Below, piece after piece: positions 49,912-61,533 of a stretch of DNA of 64,000 bases (position 1 is the first letter of the stretch; every line of letters begins with the position of its first letter). A program made the position numbers and the translations under genes. This DNA comes from Bisporella sp. PMI_857. Lineage: Eukaryota; Ascomycota; Leotiomycetes; Helotiales; Helotiaceae. The stretch covers positions 620,001-684,000 of the forward strand of contig JAJSPD010000008.1 in the NCBI GenBank assembly GCA_021307315.1, written 5' to 3'. Under the pieces are notes generated by a model. The model ran no database searches, was not told the origin of the DNA, and was given only the letters and a program-made list of their open reading frames with translations.

Positions 49912-49974
49912 TTTCAGCATTCAAGGGTCAAAAAGAGGGGCTATTGCAAGGTTCAATACAAGGTTCGTAAGCCA
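49912..49974 (+). repeat. left terminal inverted repeat of the mariner-type element
   Basis: 63-bp repeat preceded by TA at 49910-49911. It pairs with 51210-51271; the differences are mostly transitions plus a one-base length change in the A run. Confidence 0.85.
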
Positions 49975-50029
49975 TAAGTCGACAGTATTACAAGGGTTGT
50001 ATTAAAGTAGTAAGCTAATAAAATCTAAA

Positions 50030-51130
50030 ATCTATGAATCCAAATCCAAATCCACCTAATATTTGTAGGCCCTCCTTCCGCGTCGATTACGGCCTGGCAA
50101 CGATCCCACCAGCTATCTACAAGTGATTCAATATAGCTGTCTGGTACAGCTTTCCAAGCACTCCAAAGAATCTTATTAACTGTGTAATAACGGCTACCAA
50201 TAATTTTCTTGAATCAAGTTCTTCATCCAGTTCCTAACGTGCTTAATAAATTTTAAATCAGGAGACCATAAAAGCTACGGTAACCATTTAATTCCTCGTC
50301 GACGTAAAGCAGCTTAAGTAAAGCAGAACGGTGAGAAAGAGCGTTGTTATACTGAAACGTAAGCTCAGAATGCTCTCGCACGGAAAGTCCGATTCCAGAC
50401 AGTAATATATTCGTCAGAGCGTTCTAAGTTGACTAATCTCTATATCTTTTCCCGGAATACGGCTGGTTCTTTCTTTCCTTGATATATCGTTCCGTGAAAC
50501 ATCCACGCAGAAGCTTTGCCGACTTGCGCTGTATGCTTGTAGAATCGAATCGATCAGAGCTATCATTGTTGTACTGTTACGTACGAAGTTGTATATGCTC
50601 TTTTTATAGCCATACTTCGTCAGAAAACACGATATTCATGACTTTTCTCTATTTATACGCCTTCCTATTTCCGCGAACTCAAGCCCAAGCTCGTATACGT
50701 CAGAATCATCTGAAACCCCCCTTTTGTGGCTCGTACGACGATATAGCTAGTTCTTAAAGGCTGTAGAAAAAGCTTTGTACCAACATTAAGATTTGCTGCC
50801 GAATCAATATACGAAAAAGCTTTTCCCAAGTGAACCGCTTCGACAAAGGGACTTTCCTAGCCAAAATTGACGTCGATTGCGTTCTGGAGTCTTAAGAAGG
50901 TTTTACGCTCGTAAAGTGATTTGCGAGGCGTAACTGGGTATTTTTTTTGCGTACGAGATTTAGTGTCTTGTAACTTTCGATTCTGGTTGAATATCAGGGC
51001 ATAGAACCCTGAATCGAAAAGCTGTTTGGATTTCAAGTTTTTTGTCTTTAGTTGTAAGAGTATTGTTAAAGCGTTGAGGATTCATTGTTTATTAATACGG
51101 TTACGGATTCGAAAATGTAAACAAAATCGT
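50030..51130 (-). pseudogene. mariner-type DDE transposase remnant
   Basis: Reading the minus strand in shifting frames gives transposase pieces in the correct order: a HTH-like region with QKKYPVTPRKSLYERKTFL, ASAWMFHGTIYQGKKEPA (position of the VMFWG block), QYNNALSHRSALLKLL (position of QxDNAxxH, with the catalytic Asp now Asn), WSPDLKFIKHVRNWMKNLIQ (third catalytic Asp in SPDL, about 50254-50268), and the fungal mariner ending SWWDRCQAVIDAEGGPTNI. Several in-frame stops and at least one frame change make it non-functional. Asp to Asn needs one G-to-A change, consistent with RIP. Confidence 0.8.
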
Positions 51131-51209
51131 ACAAAATTGAATGGTTTTTTTTTTTTTTTTTTCCCAGGAAAATGTTCATGCTTTGTCATCAAACCTCCCT
51201 TTGTTTTAT

Positions 51210-51271
51210 TGGCTCACGAACCTTGTATTGGGCCTTGTAATAACCCCTGTTTTGACCCTTGAATGCTAAAA
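51210..51271 (-). repeat. right terminal inverted repeat of the mariner-type element
   Basis: 62-bp repeat followed by TA at 51272-51273. Complement begins TTTTAGCATTCAAGGGTC and ends GGTTCGTGAGCCA. Confidence 0.85.
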
Positions 51272-51273
51272 TA

Positions 51274-53899
51274 TTAGGGGTCTTATCCATGGCAGAGCTT
51301 TTAATACATAGATCCAGGTTTTAAATATAGATCCACTTTTTAGGTTTCGAAATTCATAATATCTAAACATCGGAATTGGTCATCCATTGGAGGAAAATTT
51401 TCGTCTTGGAATTCATATTCGCCAAGCTGTGTTAGCCACCTGCTTTTATCTTCAATGTTCGAATGAAGCTCACCAAACTCTCTATGTATTGGTTGAGCGT
51501 CTGCGAGTCAATTTTCTACCTCAAATCAGCATCAACATAGAGAAAAAAAGTGTTTGCAAAAGCGCTCTAATACTTTCAATTGAATTATTATATGGGCTTG
51601 TTAACGCCGCTTCATTGCGGTGAGGACTTGGCGCAGTGGGAAGACATATTCAGGTCCGACTCGCCTTCCAAATCCATGCCAGAAGAAAAAGGTGATTTCC
51701 TTGACGTGGAATTGTCTCATGATCTTTGTCCACAAGTGATACTTCGCTTAATATTATCTATATAAGTTGCTTCCTAATTTACTTCCAAGTATTACTAACG
51801 TATGTAGTTATGTCCAGCATATTCCTTCAAATCAAGCGTCCATCTAGAGATTCTTGAGGTTACAATAGTTTTATTCGCAAAATATTTCTGAATAAAAGAA
51901 TTTCCGTGAAAGTACGTACTCTTTGGTTCCTCGACAGCCGCATTATTGAGGTATTTCCCAAGAGAGGTAGCAGCTAGGAGACGCAACCAATCTATTGACC
52001 AGGAAGGCAGAACTATTCTAATTTCCTATCAATGTGTCCATAGGAACGACCTTTAATTAATCTTGCTCTTCATCAAATAAATTGTAATCTCTGTGCAGAA
52101 TAGTCTGCAAATTCTATATAGTTTGGTTCGTCGGCCAATAGAATCATACAACTTTCATCGAATTAACATAGTGGAGAATAGAGAGTATCTCAAACTCCGT
52201 AACTGCGCCTATTGAGGAGAATCCGCATTTTTAGTAACTCTTATCCCCAACAATCTGACAGTACATTATATGTGATTGATCAATTCCCGAAACGTGAAGC
52301 ACACCGAATTGGAACACGCCTTCCGGCCCAAAGGTCATGATAGCAAGAACCCGAATCTGGAATTTCGGTCAAATTTTTTGTAAACAGTAATATATTAACT
52401 TACTTAACGACTAACTGTAGCTGTGGAAATGAGTAAAAGCCTTCAGTTTTATGATTTTTAGGTAAATTTATGCGTTTAGTGGCTGCATGTTATTGATTTT
52501 ACTAAACACCACACATAACCTTTTATACAAAGGAAATGCGTAACCTCAAGCCCCTTACTAAAAGTATAGCTTAAAATCATTAACAATTATGAGTTATTTA
52601 TGCAAGAAATCTTATTAACGAACAAAGCCTTTACACGATATCTTGCCATTAATGCATCAGCCTGCTTTCATATTAACTAGGCTTGCAACATCTTTATACA
52701 ACTCGGTTAAAGATGTTTCTCTATGGTTAGTATTTGACTAAACAGAATTGGACGCATTAACCTATGAACTAGCACCATGCTCATGTTAAGGCCTTTCTTA
52801 GGATTATTCCTAATCGCTCCAAACATCAGTTAATCACTCTGCAAGCCATTCTCATTATATCCAAATTCGCTAAAGATAATATTGATATTTGACATCTAGG
52901 AAGACAGCATAGCTTGTTTTCATTTAGCTGAAAGTAAGACACTAATTTAGGCATATAGAAGCACGTCATAAGCACGATTTAATGCGGAATATGTCATCTA
53001 TAAACTTTATTCCAATGATTTCTTCAATATCGAGCTTTAACAATTGCTATCAACAGAAGCGAGCAATGGCAGAAACGCGCGATTTTTTGTAAAACGGCTA
53101 TATTTCTTAGTGAGAGATGTGCTTTAGTAATGAAAACCTTCGTTTAGGTCAATATTGATCTTGTTGCTTCAAGCTTGTTAATGAATCAAATGTTATCGTA
53201 GTCGAATGCTGCGTCCTGGCTTCCTCGTGACATCAACAATCACAATAGATACATACAAAGAAAATTGATGAAAGGTGAAGAGAAATAAGATATAGAGAAA
53301 TAAGATATGGAGAATGGAGATTGGAGATTGAAAGGAGAGTGTACAAGGCTGGAAAGGCCAAATATCGGATGTGAAAATCTTGCTGTGCCATAACCTTTTA
53401 TTTACACGGTCACTAATGAAAAATATTCTCGCTATGCTATAACCATATTTCGCAACCAACTTCATTAGCGCGGGTGTAATGTAGCCCATCCTTACAGCCG
53501 AGATGTTGTGGCCCATGTCGGAATTTTGCCGCTGTGAGGAGCTGTACTACATGACTTAAGTAAGATTTCTATTTATATGGCAGCTGGCCATGCCGTAACG
53601 CATGCAAAAAAGAAGGCTGCTTACAGTCGTACTGGCCATCACACTCTCCAAGATGGACTATGTATTTGCTCACTCTTGATGCTATCACATCCCACTTTCT
53701 ATATATCAAGGAACATAAGAAACAGAGATCTAATGGGTTGCCAGATAGTAGCGGGTAATAATGTAACCGGAAGGCTCGAAATTCACCACCGGCAACATGG
53801 GAAAGGTGGGTACAGGTGGGCGACCATGTTCACAACATACATTTCTACCAGTATGGGAAGCATCTCCAGAAAATTTAGAAAGCCACATACCATTTTAAT
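51274..53899. other. AT-rich, gene-free, RIP-like region
   Basis: More than 2.5 kb of AT-rich sequence with stops in all frames. I found no terminal repeats, transposase motifs or gene domains in it. It may contain older RIP-degraded repeats beyond recognition. Confidence 0.45.
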
Positions 53900-55219
53900 T
53901 AGCTTTCTTGGGCGGGCGCTAGTAAAAGTAAAATACTAATCAAAGTAAACCTAGACCTAGAAGAGTACGACCTTCTGCTGGAACGTTCCCTTCCTATCCT
54001 ACCGAATTGGGCGGGATTCAACGACCTCTGGAATCGATCTTCCAAAATACCCATACCACGAAAGGCCCGCCAGTTAGAACGAAGCAGACATACAAATTCT
54101 TTTCCCAAAGACAGTGGTTCCTTGAGAACAGCAGAGTCCAACTACCCTACAAACGACCCCTACGAGCAATGCGGACTTCATCAGGAAATATTGAAATCTC
54201 TACCAAAACAACAATATAAAGACGAGATCGAAGAAGAGAAAAAACGCCTCCTGAAAGCTGGGAAGTGGCCTGGTGCTCACAGTTCTCTGGATGCACAGGC
54301 GGAAGGAAATATTAAGAGATGTTGGACTGAGCAAGGTATCTGGAGTGACAATTGGAAAAATGCTAAAGTCTGGCGTTGGAAACACGAAGAGCAGCTCGAT
54401 TGGGAAAGCGATCGCGAGATTGGGGTACGGAAAACTGCGAACCAGAAACGCCGTATTGATGCAAGGAGGGCTAAGCTAAAGCATGACCGCGAGGCTTCGC
54501 GGCCTATCTATCAGTTCTGGTATCAGTTGTTGAGAGAGTAAAGCCTAATGGTAAGACCGGGGAGTGCGGTGGATATTGCGACACCTGACATCAACACAAT
54601 AGCGAGTCACAAGATTAGGGAAGCTTGGGAAAGACGAGGCGTTTGGGACAAAGCTTGGGGTGATTTCCCAAGGATGACTTGGAAACATGAAAAATATCCA
54701 TACCGCGAAATGGTGCGCGAATGGGCTGAAAGTGCAGAAAATCAGCCGAGTGGTAGTGGTGATGTCACCGCCAGGCCAAGGGGCACTTTTCAATCCCAAG
54801 ACCCTTCTCAAGCCAATCGCGTTATAACTCCGCCAGCACCCAGATCTCATTCAGGCACTGCTTCAGCCAAAGCAGCCACCCCTGGCTCTTCTGTAAGATG
54901 GAGTTCTTGAGTGCCCCTGGCATATAGGCAGAGCCATGGGAAACGCTCGCATGAGAATGAGAACGAGAACACAGTAAATACATCAAAAAACTTAGATGTT
55001 TCGTCAACAGCATCAAAGGCTAGCTCAGAAAGCAAAATTTCTCCTCAACCGCCTCCAAAGCGTCCTCAAAGCGTAATTAGTCCCTTACCAGAGAATGATT
55101 CGCCATCCAACAACCTCCAAGAACGAATTAAAACATCGACGGGTGAGTTAAGCGTAGTGAAAGAGTCTATCAAACCAAACTCGTCAAGACTTGGTACCTC
55201 GTCCCTGTATCTCTGCTGA
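53900..55219 (+). CDS. unknown hydrophilic protein with repeated Trp-rich unit, broken
   Basis: Family not recognised. From about 53,900 one plus-strand frame is open: LIKVNLDLEEYDLLLERSLP, PRKARQLERSRHTNSFPKD, then a charged helical part. It contains two copies of a Trp-rich unit: IKRCWTEQGIWSDNWKNAKV followed by WRWKHEE, and IREAWERRGVWDKAWGDFPR followed by MTWKHEK. A TAA at 54539-54541 lies between the copies in the same frame, so it is a real nonsense codon, a missed intron or a sequence error. After 54,910 a different frame continues with a Ser/Pro-rich tail (MPLAYRQSHGKRSHENENEN to 55219). No signal peptide or membrane helix is seen. The start is uncertain because the frame is open upstream without ATG. 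Confidence 0.45.
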
Positions 55220-55826
55220 TTATCAACCTGATGGCTCCATTGTGAATATTTAAGCAAATTCGCTCTTTCTATGCTCTATACTTAAGCTCTTCAGTAAAAC
55301 CCAGCATATTAATCTAGTAAGGCATGCGTGACATTGCTCAAACAATCGTGTATCCATACCAAATGCACAAGAAAGCTAAAGGCCAAACACATCAAGATAT
55401 CACTTTTAAAGGACCCACATGTCACCAGCAAGTCTAGCAGTCATATTTTCTTCTAGTAGGTGGCAGTCTGATGACTATGAATCACTCCATGTTGATGCAG
55501 TCGTGATATGGTTGCAATAGGCAGTGTACATAAATCATTGCATGCAGGCATACTGACGACCTATGTGAAGATGCCACATCTTTCCTTCAGAGTCTGCCAC
55601 AAAAGCCGCCTACCGGGAATTTTCTCTTTTTATATATATGATGCGCAAACTGCCCGATGGCAGGTAGGGTTTTTTGGGGGGGGGAGAAAGGGCTTTATGT
55701 TGATAAAAAAAGAATGCTCTATAAGCAGATCGCAAACATCGAGGAGTACCAGCACCACCAACCCCAAAAACCATGAGTAGCAGTATCACAATTTCATGAA
55801 CGCTAACCTTAGGTTAAAAAATATCG

Positions 55827-57026
55827 GGCCTGGATGCGCTTGGAGTCGCAGCTTCAGCCGCTCAGCTCGCTGCCTACGGGAAGAGCATAATTGATTTCAT
55901 AGCAAATATATATGAGAGTATTCAGGATGCTCCCCAGCAGTATCGCGAGTATGAAACTCAACTTAGACTTCTGCTCCATCTTGCACAAAGCGTCGAGACA
56001 ACCACTGCTCTTCAAATTCCAGACGTCCGGTACCACCTTGATGCGACGCTGGTAGAGGTGAGGGCTCTCCAGTTAAATTATTTGCTCTCCTGCCTCTGGG
56101 TTTACGAAGAGTTTAGGTACTCGGAGTTATTGGACATTGATCAAAGGAGCAGAACAAAAGCAAATATCAGCCCTTTTGGATCGATTACACCTGAAGACCA
56201 CAGGATTGCTTTTGTGCATAAACACAGTCAACACAATCCAATTGTCAAGCATTCGGGACGGTGTAGGCCGTATGGAAAATTTCATTGAAATGAATAAGAT
56301 TCGTCTACAGAGTCCCGAAGAGATGGCCATGGAGAGAGGGGTACGTTACAGAGACATTTATCTCCACTGGTTTTTTCCCCCCAAAGCTGACGTGAGTCGA
56401 TGAAGTCGAACTCTCAACGCGCAAATCCAACTTGGTACGGACTTCCAACACTACCTCTCGAAAGCGACTTTAGTAGAGCTGTAGTATTGTCAACTTCGTC
56501 ACAGAAAAGCTCCCTTGGATCTATTCACGAAAGCCGTCTAAACAATCCTGGATCCGTCTACCAAAGTAAGTCGTCACTACCTGCGGTAAATTTAGATCGT
56601 GCCGATCCGTGAACTTATCATTTCCTTTTAGTGCCGCCTAGAGACTATTACGGCAAGAGCATTGTCTCAGGTAACGCTTACATAACCTTCGGCGACGAAA
56701 CTATAGGCAACTTGCCCAACGACTTCGCCTCCAATCAAGGAAGCGAATTCAATTTAATCCATTTTGTGGAAAATTTCGATGGCATAGCGCATAATGGCAT
56801 CACTGGCCCATCAAATCGATCCAGGTACACTGAGATAATCGTCGATGCTAGAGGGGAAGTTCCTGCACAGATCTCGGTGGGACGATTCAAGAACATGGAG
56901 TCAAAAAAGATGTTCTTTGAGTTATCGAGGCGCATGCAGGAGGAAGCGATGGAAATGGTTAGGCAAAGGAAAATGGAGGAAGAGGAGGAGAGGAGATATG
57001 AGGACATAACGAAGGAGAATTTGTGA
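55827..57026 (+). CDS. SesA-like NLR N-terminal-domain protein with possible HET-s-like motif, frameshifted
   Basis: The first part (LGVAASAAQLAAYGKSIIDF, IANIYESIQDAPQQYREYET, LDATLVEVRALQ) and, after a one-base break near 56,115, RSYWTLIKGAEQKQISALLD and LLLCINTVNTIQLSSIRDGV match the N-terminal domain common in fungal NACHT and P-loop STAND proteins (SesA-like). Introns fit at 56341-56405 and 56566-56631. No nucleotide-binding domain follows. Instead there is a Ser-rich linker and, directly after the second intron, DYYGKSIVSGNAYITFGDET, which resembles HET-s-related amyloid motifs in its Gly-Asn-Ala...Gly-Asp spacing. The C-terminus is an acidic/basic coiled coil (MQEEAMEMVRQRKMEEEEER). 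About 375 aa. The start codon was not found in this frame; a 5' exon or another lost base is likely. The motif call is tentative. Confidence 0.5.
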
Positions 57027-58887
57027 GAGAAGATGAAGGAGATAAGAACATGTAAACCCACATTGGGCTAGGCCCGCTCAAATATATAGAGAAACTCTTA
57101 TAATACAATTCTCAGGCTCATGAATCTTCTAACCTGGCCAACCACTCTTGGTTGAAACAATTGAGAGAACAAATGAAATTGCTACAATTTAGGAAAACAA
57201 TCTGTATATCACTCGAGCAGTGATCCACTACCTATCCTTGTGTCTTATCGTTAGATACTTCGGTTATATACTCTGTCTACCTTGTAGTCCCGAGTCCTAG
57301 CTGTCTTGTTGTTCCTTGTTGAACAGTCTGTCCTATTCGTCTTCTGGCTCTAGGGTGTATTTGGAAGTTATGAGATTGAGGCGCTTGCCAGCATTTGCTG
57401 AATTGATCGAGAGGCCTTATGCTCTTCATGAATGCTACTGCTTTCCTTGCTAGGTTCGAGGCAGTTTCGCCTCGCTAGGACGTCGGTTACACAGTATGGG
57501 CAGAAATCTTAGTCATCATGCATGGGATATCCATCCCGGCTAGTAATACCAGGCTAATGCCATGACACACAAGTAACATCGAAGGCCTTCGAAGCCCAAT
57601 CGAGTCTCTGCCAAGAGCGCAAGGACTATCGTTAAGCCTTAGATAACAGCTTATTCAGTGGTGGGCACTTATATAACAATCTCCGTTCTGAGTCTGCCCC
57701 CTGAGTCTGCCGCAACCATAGACTGAGAACTGGGTTATTATGTCCTAATGATAATAAGCTGAGGCTTTGTTCTTGTCTTTCCTCTTAAGCGTCTTACCCA
57801 GAATCGATTTTGCATCTCCCAACATATAAGTTTGTTGACCCTTTAAGGCTGCAAGAACCACTGAAGCCCTTCATGTCGCTTTTCAAGTAAACTTTCTCAA
57901 ATATATATATATATATATATAATACTAAAGTCCCTAGGCCGTACCTGATGATAGGCAGGCACTCTCCATTGATCTGTCAGCATATATTGCGGGGTTGCTG
58001 GCTTCATAAACTCCATGTTTATCCGCCCATCGATTCCCTAATCCTCTAGTCAAACACCTTTTCCAACTCGGTAAACCACCCGATTTTTGAACCAAATATC
58101 ATGCACTCCCTCCAATAATACTAACACGTCCGTGGTCTCAACCATTGCATCATAATAATACTTATTGTCCTCTTCATTTTCCGCCCACTGAAGATTATCC
58201 GACACTTCATACGAATCGACTATTATCGATAAGTTTGAGAAATTTAGGGTTTTTACAACGAAAAGTGCTTCATCTTGTAAATTACATTTATTGCTTTATA
58301 GTGAAATCATGTTATTTTCTTTCATTATCACTGTTGTGGCACAAACAAAATCTCTCACAAACCACATTATATTTCTCTTCTTCTCTTCTGTTTATTTAAA
58401 TCCATCGCACATGCCATTCCTGCAAACGAACACAAAATTGTAAAGCGTACTCGCCACAAAAAACTTCACTTGCTTGTACAACAACACCCCCGATCCAGCA
58501 TCGCAAATTCGAGCCATGACACCCTCGGCAATGTCTAAATGCCTTGAAGGCAAAAGTATTGTGATTCTTAGAGCTTCTCCCAGTACGTATCTCCATTTTC
58601 TCGGCTCCTAATAGCGAATCGGCGACTCTATAGCAGTGTCTCCTGATGAGCCAGCGGAGCATCACAAGATTCCAATGCGCCAAATTGCAATCTAACAAAT
58701 GATTCCTCATGTAATGGCAGTCTATCCCAAGGTAAGGCTACTTGGGTTTCTATCGCCAGAGACAGGCTACCTTAAGGCCCAAGCAGTGATTGCTTGTAAC
58801 CTGTAAGTCTTTTTTGTGGTACCGCCTTAAAAATCTTCTGATAAGAAGATTTGTCTTTTGTTAAGTGGAACACGGATAGGAGGAATA
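57027..58887. other. intergenic region, no gene recognised
   Basis: AT-rich with CTTAGTTG-like low-complexity stretches, an (AT)n microsatellite at 57900-57920 and short frames only. It separates the SesA-like gene from the 3' end of the Zn2Cys6 regulator. Confidence 0.45.
57900..57920. repeat. (AT)n microsatellite
   Basis: About ten AT units between 57900 and 57920 in non-coding sequence. Confidence 0.85.
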
Positions 58888-60895
58888 CTACCCAATCAGT
58901 GCCTTGAGCATATCTAAATATGGGTGGTCACCACTCCGAAGTGTACCTAATAAATCTAAAATGTCTTGAAGAATTATGTTATGACCTTCAACCGATAGGA
59001 CGTCGTGAAGCGCTATTGGTGCTTCGTTTTCTAACACACACTGCATGGGTTGCTGCACTGTCAAAGCCAGTGCACTGACTGCACCAGCCGCTATATCATA
59101 TAGTCTTTCAATCTAAACATACGTGAGTCGAATGCCTTTTCCTTAGCAGGGAACTCTTACAATTCCAATTCCATGGACATCTATGCTGTCGCTGCTAAAT
59201 CTCTTACAGATCTGAACAATCTCCTGAGCCAGTGTTGAGCATATTGATAGGATAACAAAGGTTCTTCAGTTGAGGCAGACAGTAGACGCGAGCTAAACAC
59301 ATATTCCATAACCGGTTCAAAATCCAGTGTCTGAGAATGCGTATATCAATCTCCTGGGACTCAGTCATTCCTGAGAAGGCATGGTCGGTAGTAGAAAAGC
59401 TTGTTGAAAGGAGCTTTCTCTGAATAAGGAGAGCATCATCCTTGCTAAAGTGAGTTGTTCCTCCGTACTGACCATTCCAGCATTGCACAAATCTCTCGTC
59501 AACCGTATCGACCAGCTCCATCATTCGTGAGAGTCCGGCCATCGCCTTTTCATCAATCCCTGAAGACTGGCCGATATTTGACACTCCGTTAGCAGGCTTT
59601 GAGGTCAACCATCCCATAATATATCCAGGTCTACCTTTAAACTCAATCTCGTGGTTTCTCTGAAGTGCATAGGAGCTGCTCATATCAGCAACCCAACAGA
59701 TTTATTCCAGGCTCCAGGTGAAGACTTACCGTTCGGTTACAGACAAAACAAAGAATATTCGTAACCGTTGCGTGCGCTCGAGGTCACTCAGGAACGTATA
59801 AGCCTCTGGTAATTGAATGCAAAGAATGGTAGCCACATCGATTGCTTCTCGCAGTTTTAACCATGCAGCGTTATGCTTTTGCTGTCCAAATAGGCAACCA
59901 AACATGAAGAAGCTTGTTAGAACCGTCTCTAAAACAGGACTTTCTCCTAGATCGGGTCTGCTATGCAAGCGAAAGGCTTCATCCAGAAGCATCCTGGCAT
60001 AGTTATTGCTCAATGAGATTGATTCTCGCTCTTGCATGTGCACTGGCTGGATTAACGCGAAAGCACAGAGCGAGAGTATCATGGCTCCATATTGGCGATC
60101 TTTGCGGTGCCTCTTGCATATCATGTCTCGATAAAGGCAAGTTCGATCAAGAAGGGGTAATGTAGGGTAAAGCCGGTCGAAAAAAATATCGATCCACGGC
60201 AAAATCATTTCCTCGGTAAAATAAGCAGGCCAGAACTCCTCTAACACTAGGATAAGAGAATTATTAGGGGTAGGCACAAGTAGATTGTCTGCCATGCGAG
60301 GGCAGCTTAATGGCTGCGATAGATCCGGGCCATATAGTCCCGGACAGATACTTATTACATTGTGGTCGACGCTGGATTCGTGGTTTGTTGTAGCACCAAG
60401 GTTGGAGCTGATAATTTCATACTCGGACTCATGCTCGAGCACGTCCTGCCCGTCTGTGGCCCAGTTCTCTGTTGTCCAGATAGTTGGGGAACTCGACATG
60501 CCTTCCCCAGCAATAACTGGCGTGCTGGGAGATTTCTCGCGGTGTTCTTTGCTTCTAACGCGAGCGTTAAATGAAAATGGAGGGGGGGCATTGCTATATG
60601 ATGCTGGTGCCGGTCCGCGTTTTTTCCACGGCCGTCGACTTGTACATAAAGACTTTTTTAGGATGCAGTTGTTACAAGGTCGTTGGTGGTCACACTATGG
60701 ATTGAGTTGAACCGATGCTCCTCCTGCTGGCCTTTCCAGCTTCAGGGCATGATGAGGCTGTAGGCTTACCTTTATTTTTGACTCTTTACAGTTATCACAT
60801 GCACGCATAGGGCGTGGGAGTTGTTGGGACCCGCTGACGGGGAATATGTGCTGTTGTGATGAAAGCAAGGGTGAAGATGAGATATTACGACTCAT
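58888..60895 (-). CDS. Zn2Cys6 transcription factor with fungal-specific TF domain, one frameshift
   Basis: Start MSRNISSSPLLSSQQHIFPV at 60895. The zinc cluster is split by an intron (60695-60769) and, once joined, has perfect spacing C-x2-C-x6-C-x5-C-x2-C-x6-C: CDNCKESKIK then CDHQRPCNNCILKKSLC. A basic linker follows (SRRPWKKRGPAPA). The regulatory domain contains EEFWPAYFTEEMILPWIDIF, YPTLPLLDRTCLYRDM, YGAMILSLCAFALIQPV, LTSFFMFGCLFGQQKHNAAW and LREAIDVATILCIQ. A second intron at 59676-59729 gives the classic TERSYALQRNHEIEFKGRPG, and a third lies near 59,110-59,160. One base is missing near 59,250, before STLAQEIVQICKRF. The C-terminus is LDMLKALIG. It lies in tandem with a sugar-porter gene starting at 63202 on the same strand, so sugar regulation is plausible but inferred. 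Confidence 0.88.
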
Positions 60896-61533
60896 ATCGT
60901 GTGTCGGTGTGGGCGTTTGTGATAGTAGAGTAGAGTAGAGTAGAGTAGATGAGAGAGTGGGTAGAAACAATGGCTCGGAAAGGGAATGAAGTCTCAAGAA
61001 AACAAAATCGAAAGCATGTCTAAGCCACAGAAGCCAGACCTTGCTAGTTCTGTAATCGTTTTTTATTATTGATGCCTCAGGCCAACACAATGCGGGGTAC
61101 CTCCACACTTAGGACTGCATGGGCCGACGGCACTATTCCGTCGTGTTAAAATGTTCTCTCTTCAATAAGAATGCAATGGCTTCTTTATCCTTCCAAGCGT
61201 CGGAGTCTTGTAGAACCACATAGCTACTGTATGCCTATGCTTCAGTCTTGATTTACATTAGACTATTGCCTAGCCACGTGGTAAACTGCCAGACGGAATA
61301 TCTCCATATCTCAATTATTCTTTGGTCTTCTTTATGCCAATTTTCAGAGCAAGAATTGATTTCTGACTGCTAGCATGAGAGCATGCCAAGTTTTAGGATT
61401 GTAAATTGATCGCCCTATACCTATGAAGCTATCTACACCTCTTTTTAAAAGTAAAAGAGAACCATGTCACGCTTTCTACACAGGAGGACATCTTCATATC
61501 CTTTCTAGAGCCACCTGTGAATTGTGCTCAGCT
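60896..61533. promoter_or_regulatory. promoter region of the Zn2Cys6 gene, 3' end of the transporter
   Basis: Contains a (TAGAG)n tract near 60,925-60,950 just upstream of the regulator. No gene. A CGG-type zinc-cluster site was not confidently identified. Confidence 0.4.

Larger units (their letters stand above)
49912..51271 (-). mobile_element. Tc1/mariner-type DNA transposon, full length but decayed by RIP-like transitions
   Basis: Both ends are present. The left inverted repeat (49912-49974, TTTCAGCATTCAAGGGTCAA...) matches the complement of the right one (51210-51271, TTTTAGCATTCAAGGGTCAA...) over about 62 bp. The element is flanked on both sides by TA (49910-49911 and 51272-51273), the target duplication typical of this superfamily. 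Total length is 1,360 bp. The substitutions between the repeats are nearly all C/T or G/A, as RIP would produce. The minus strand inside holds a broken transposase. The element is probably immobile by itself. Confidence 0.85.

Noticed and set aside
51387..51765. Two plus-strand frames right of the mariner element
   Set aside because: No domain similarity, AT-rich RIP-like context, not part of the transposase.
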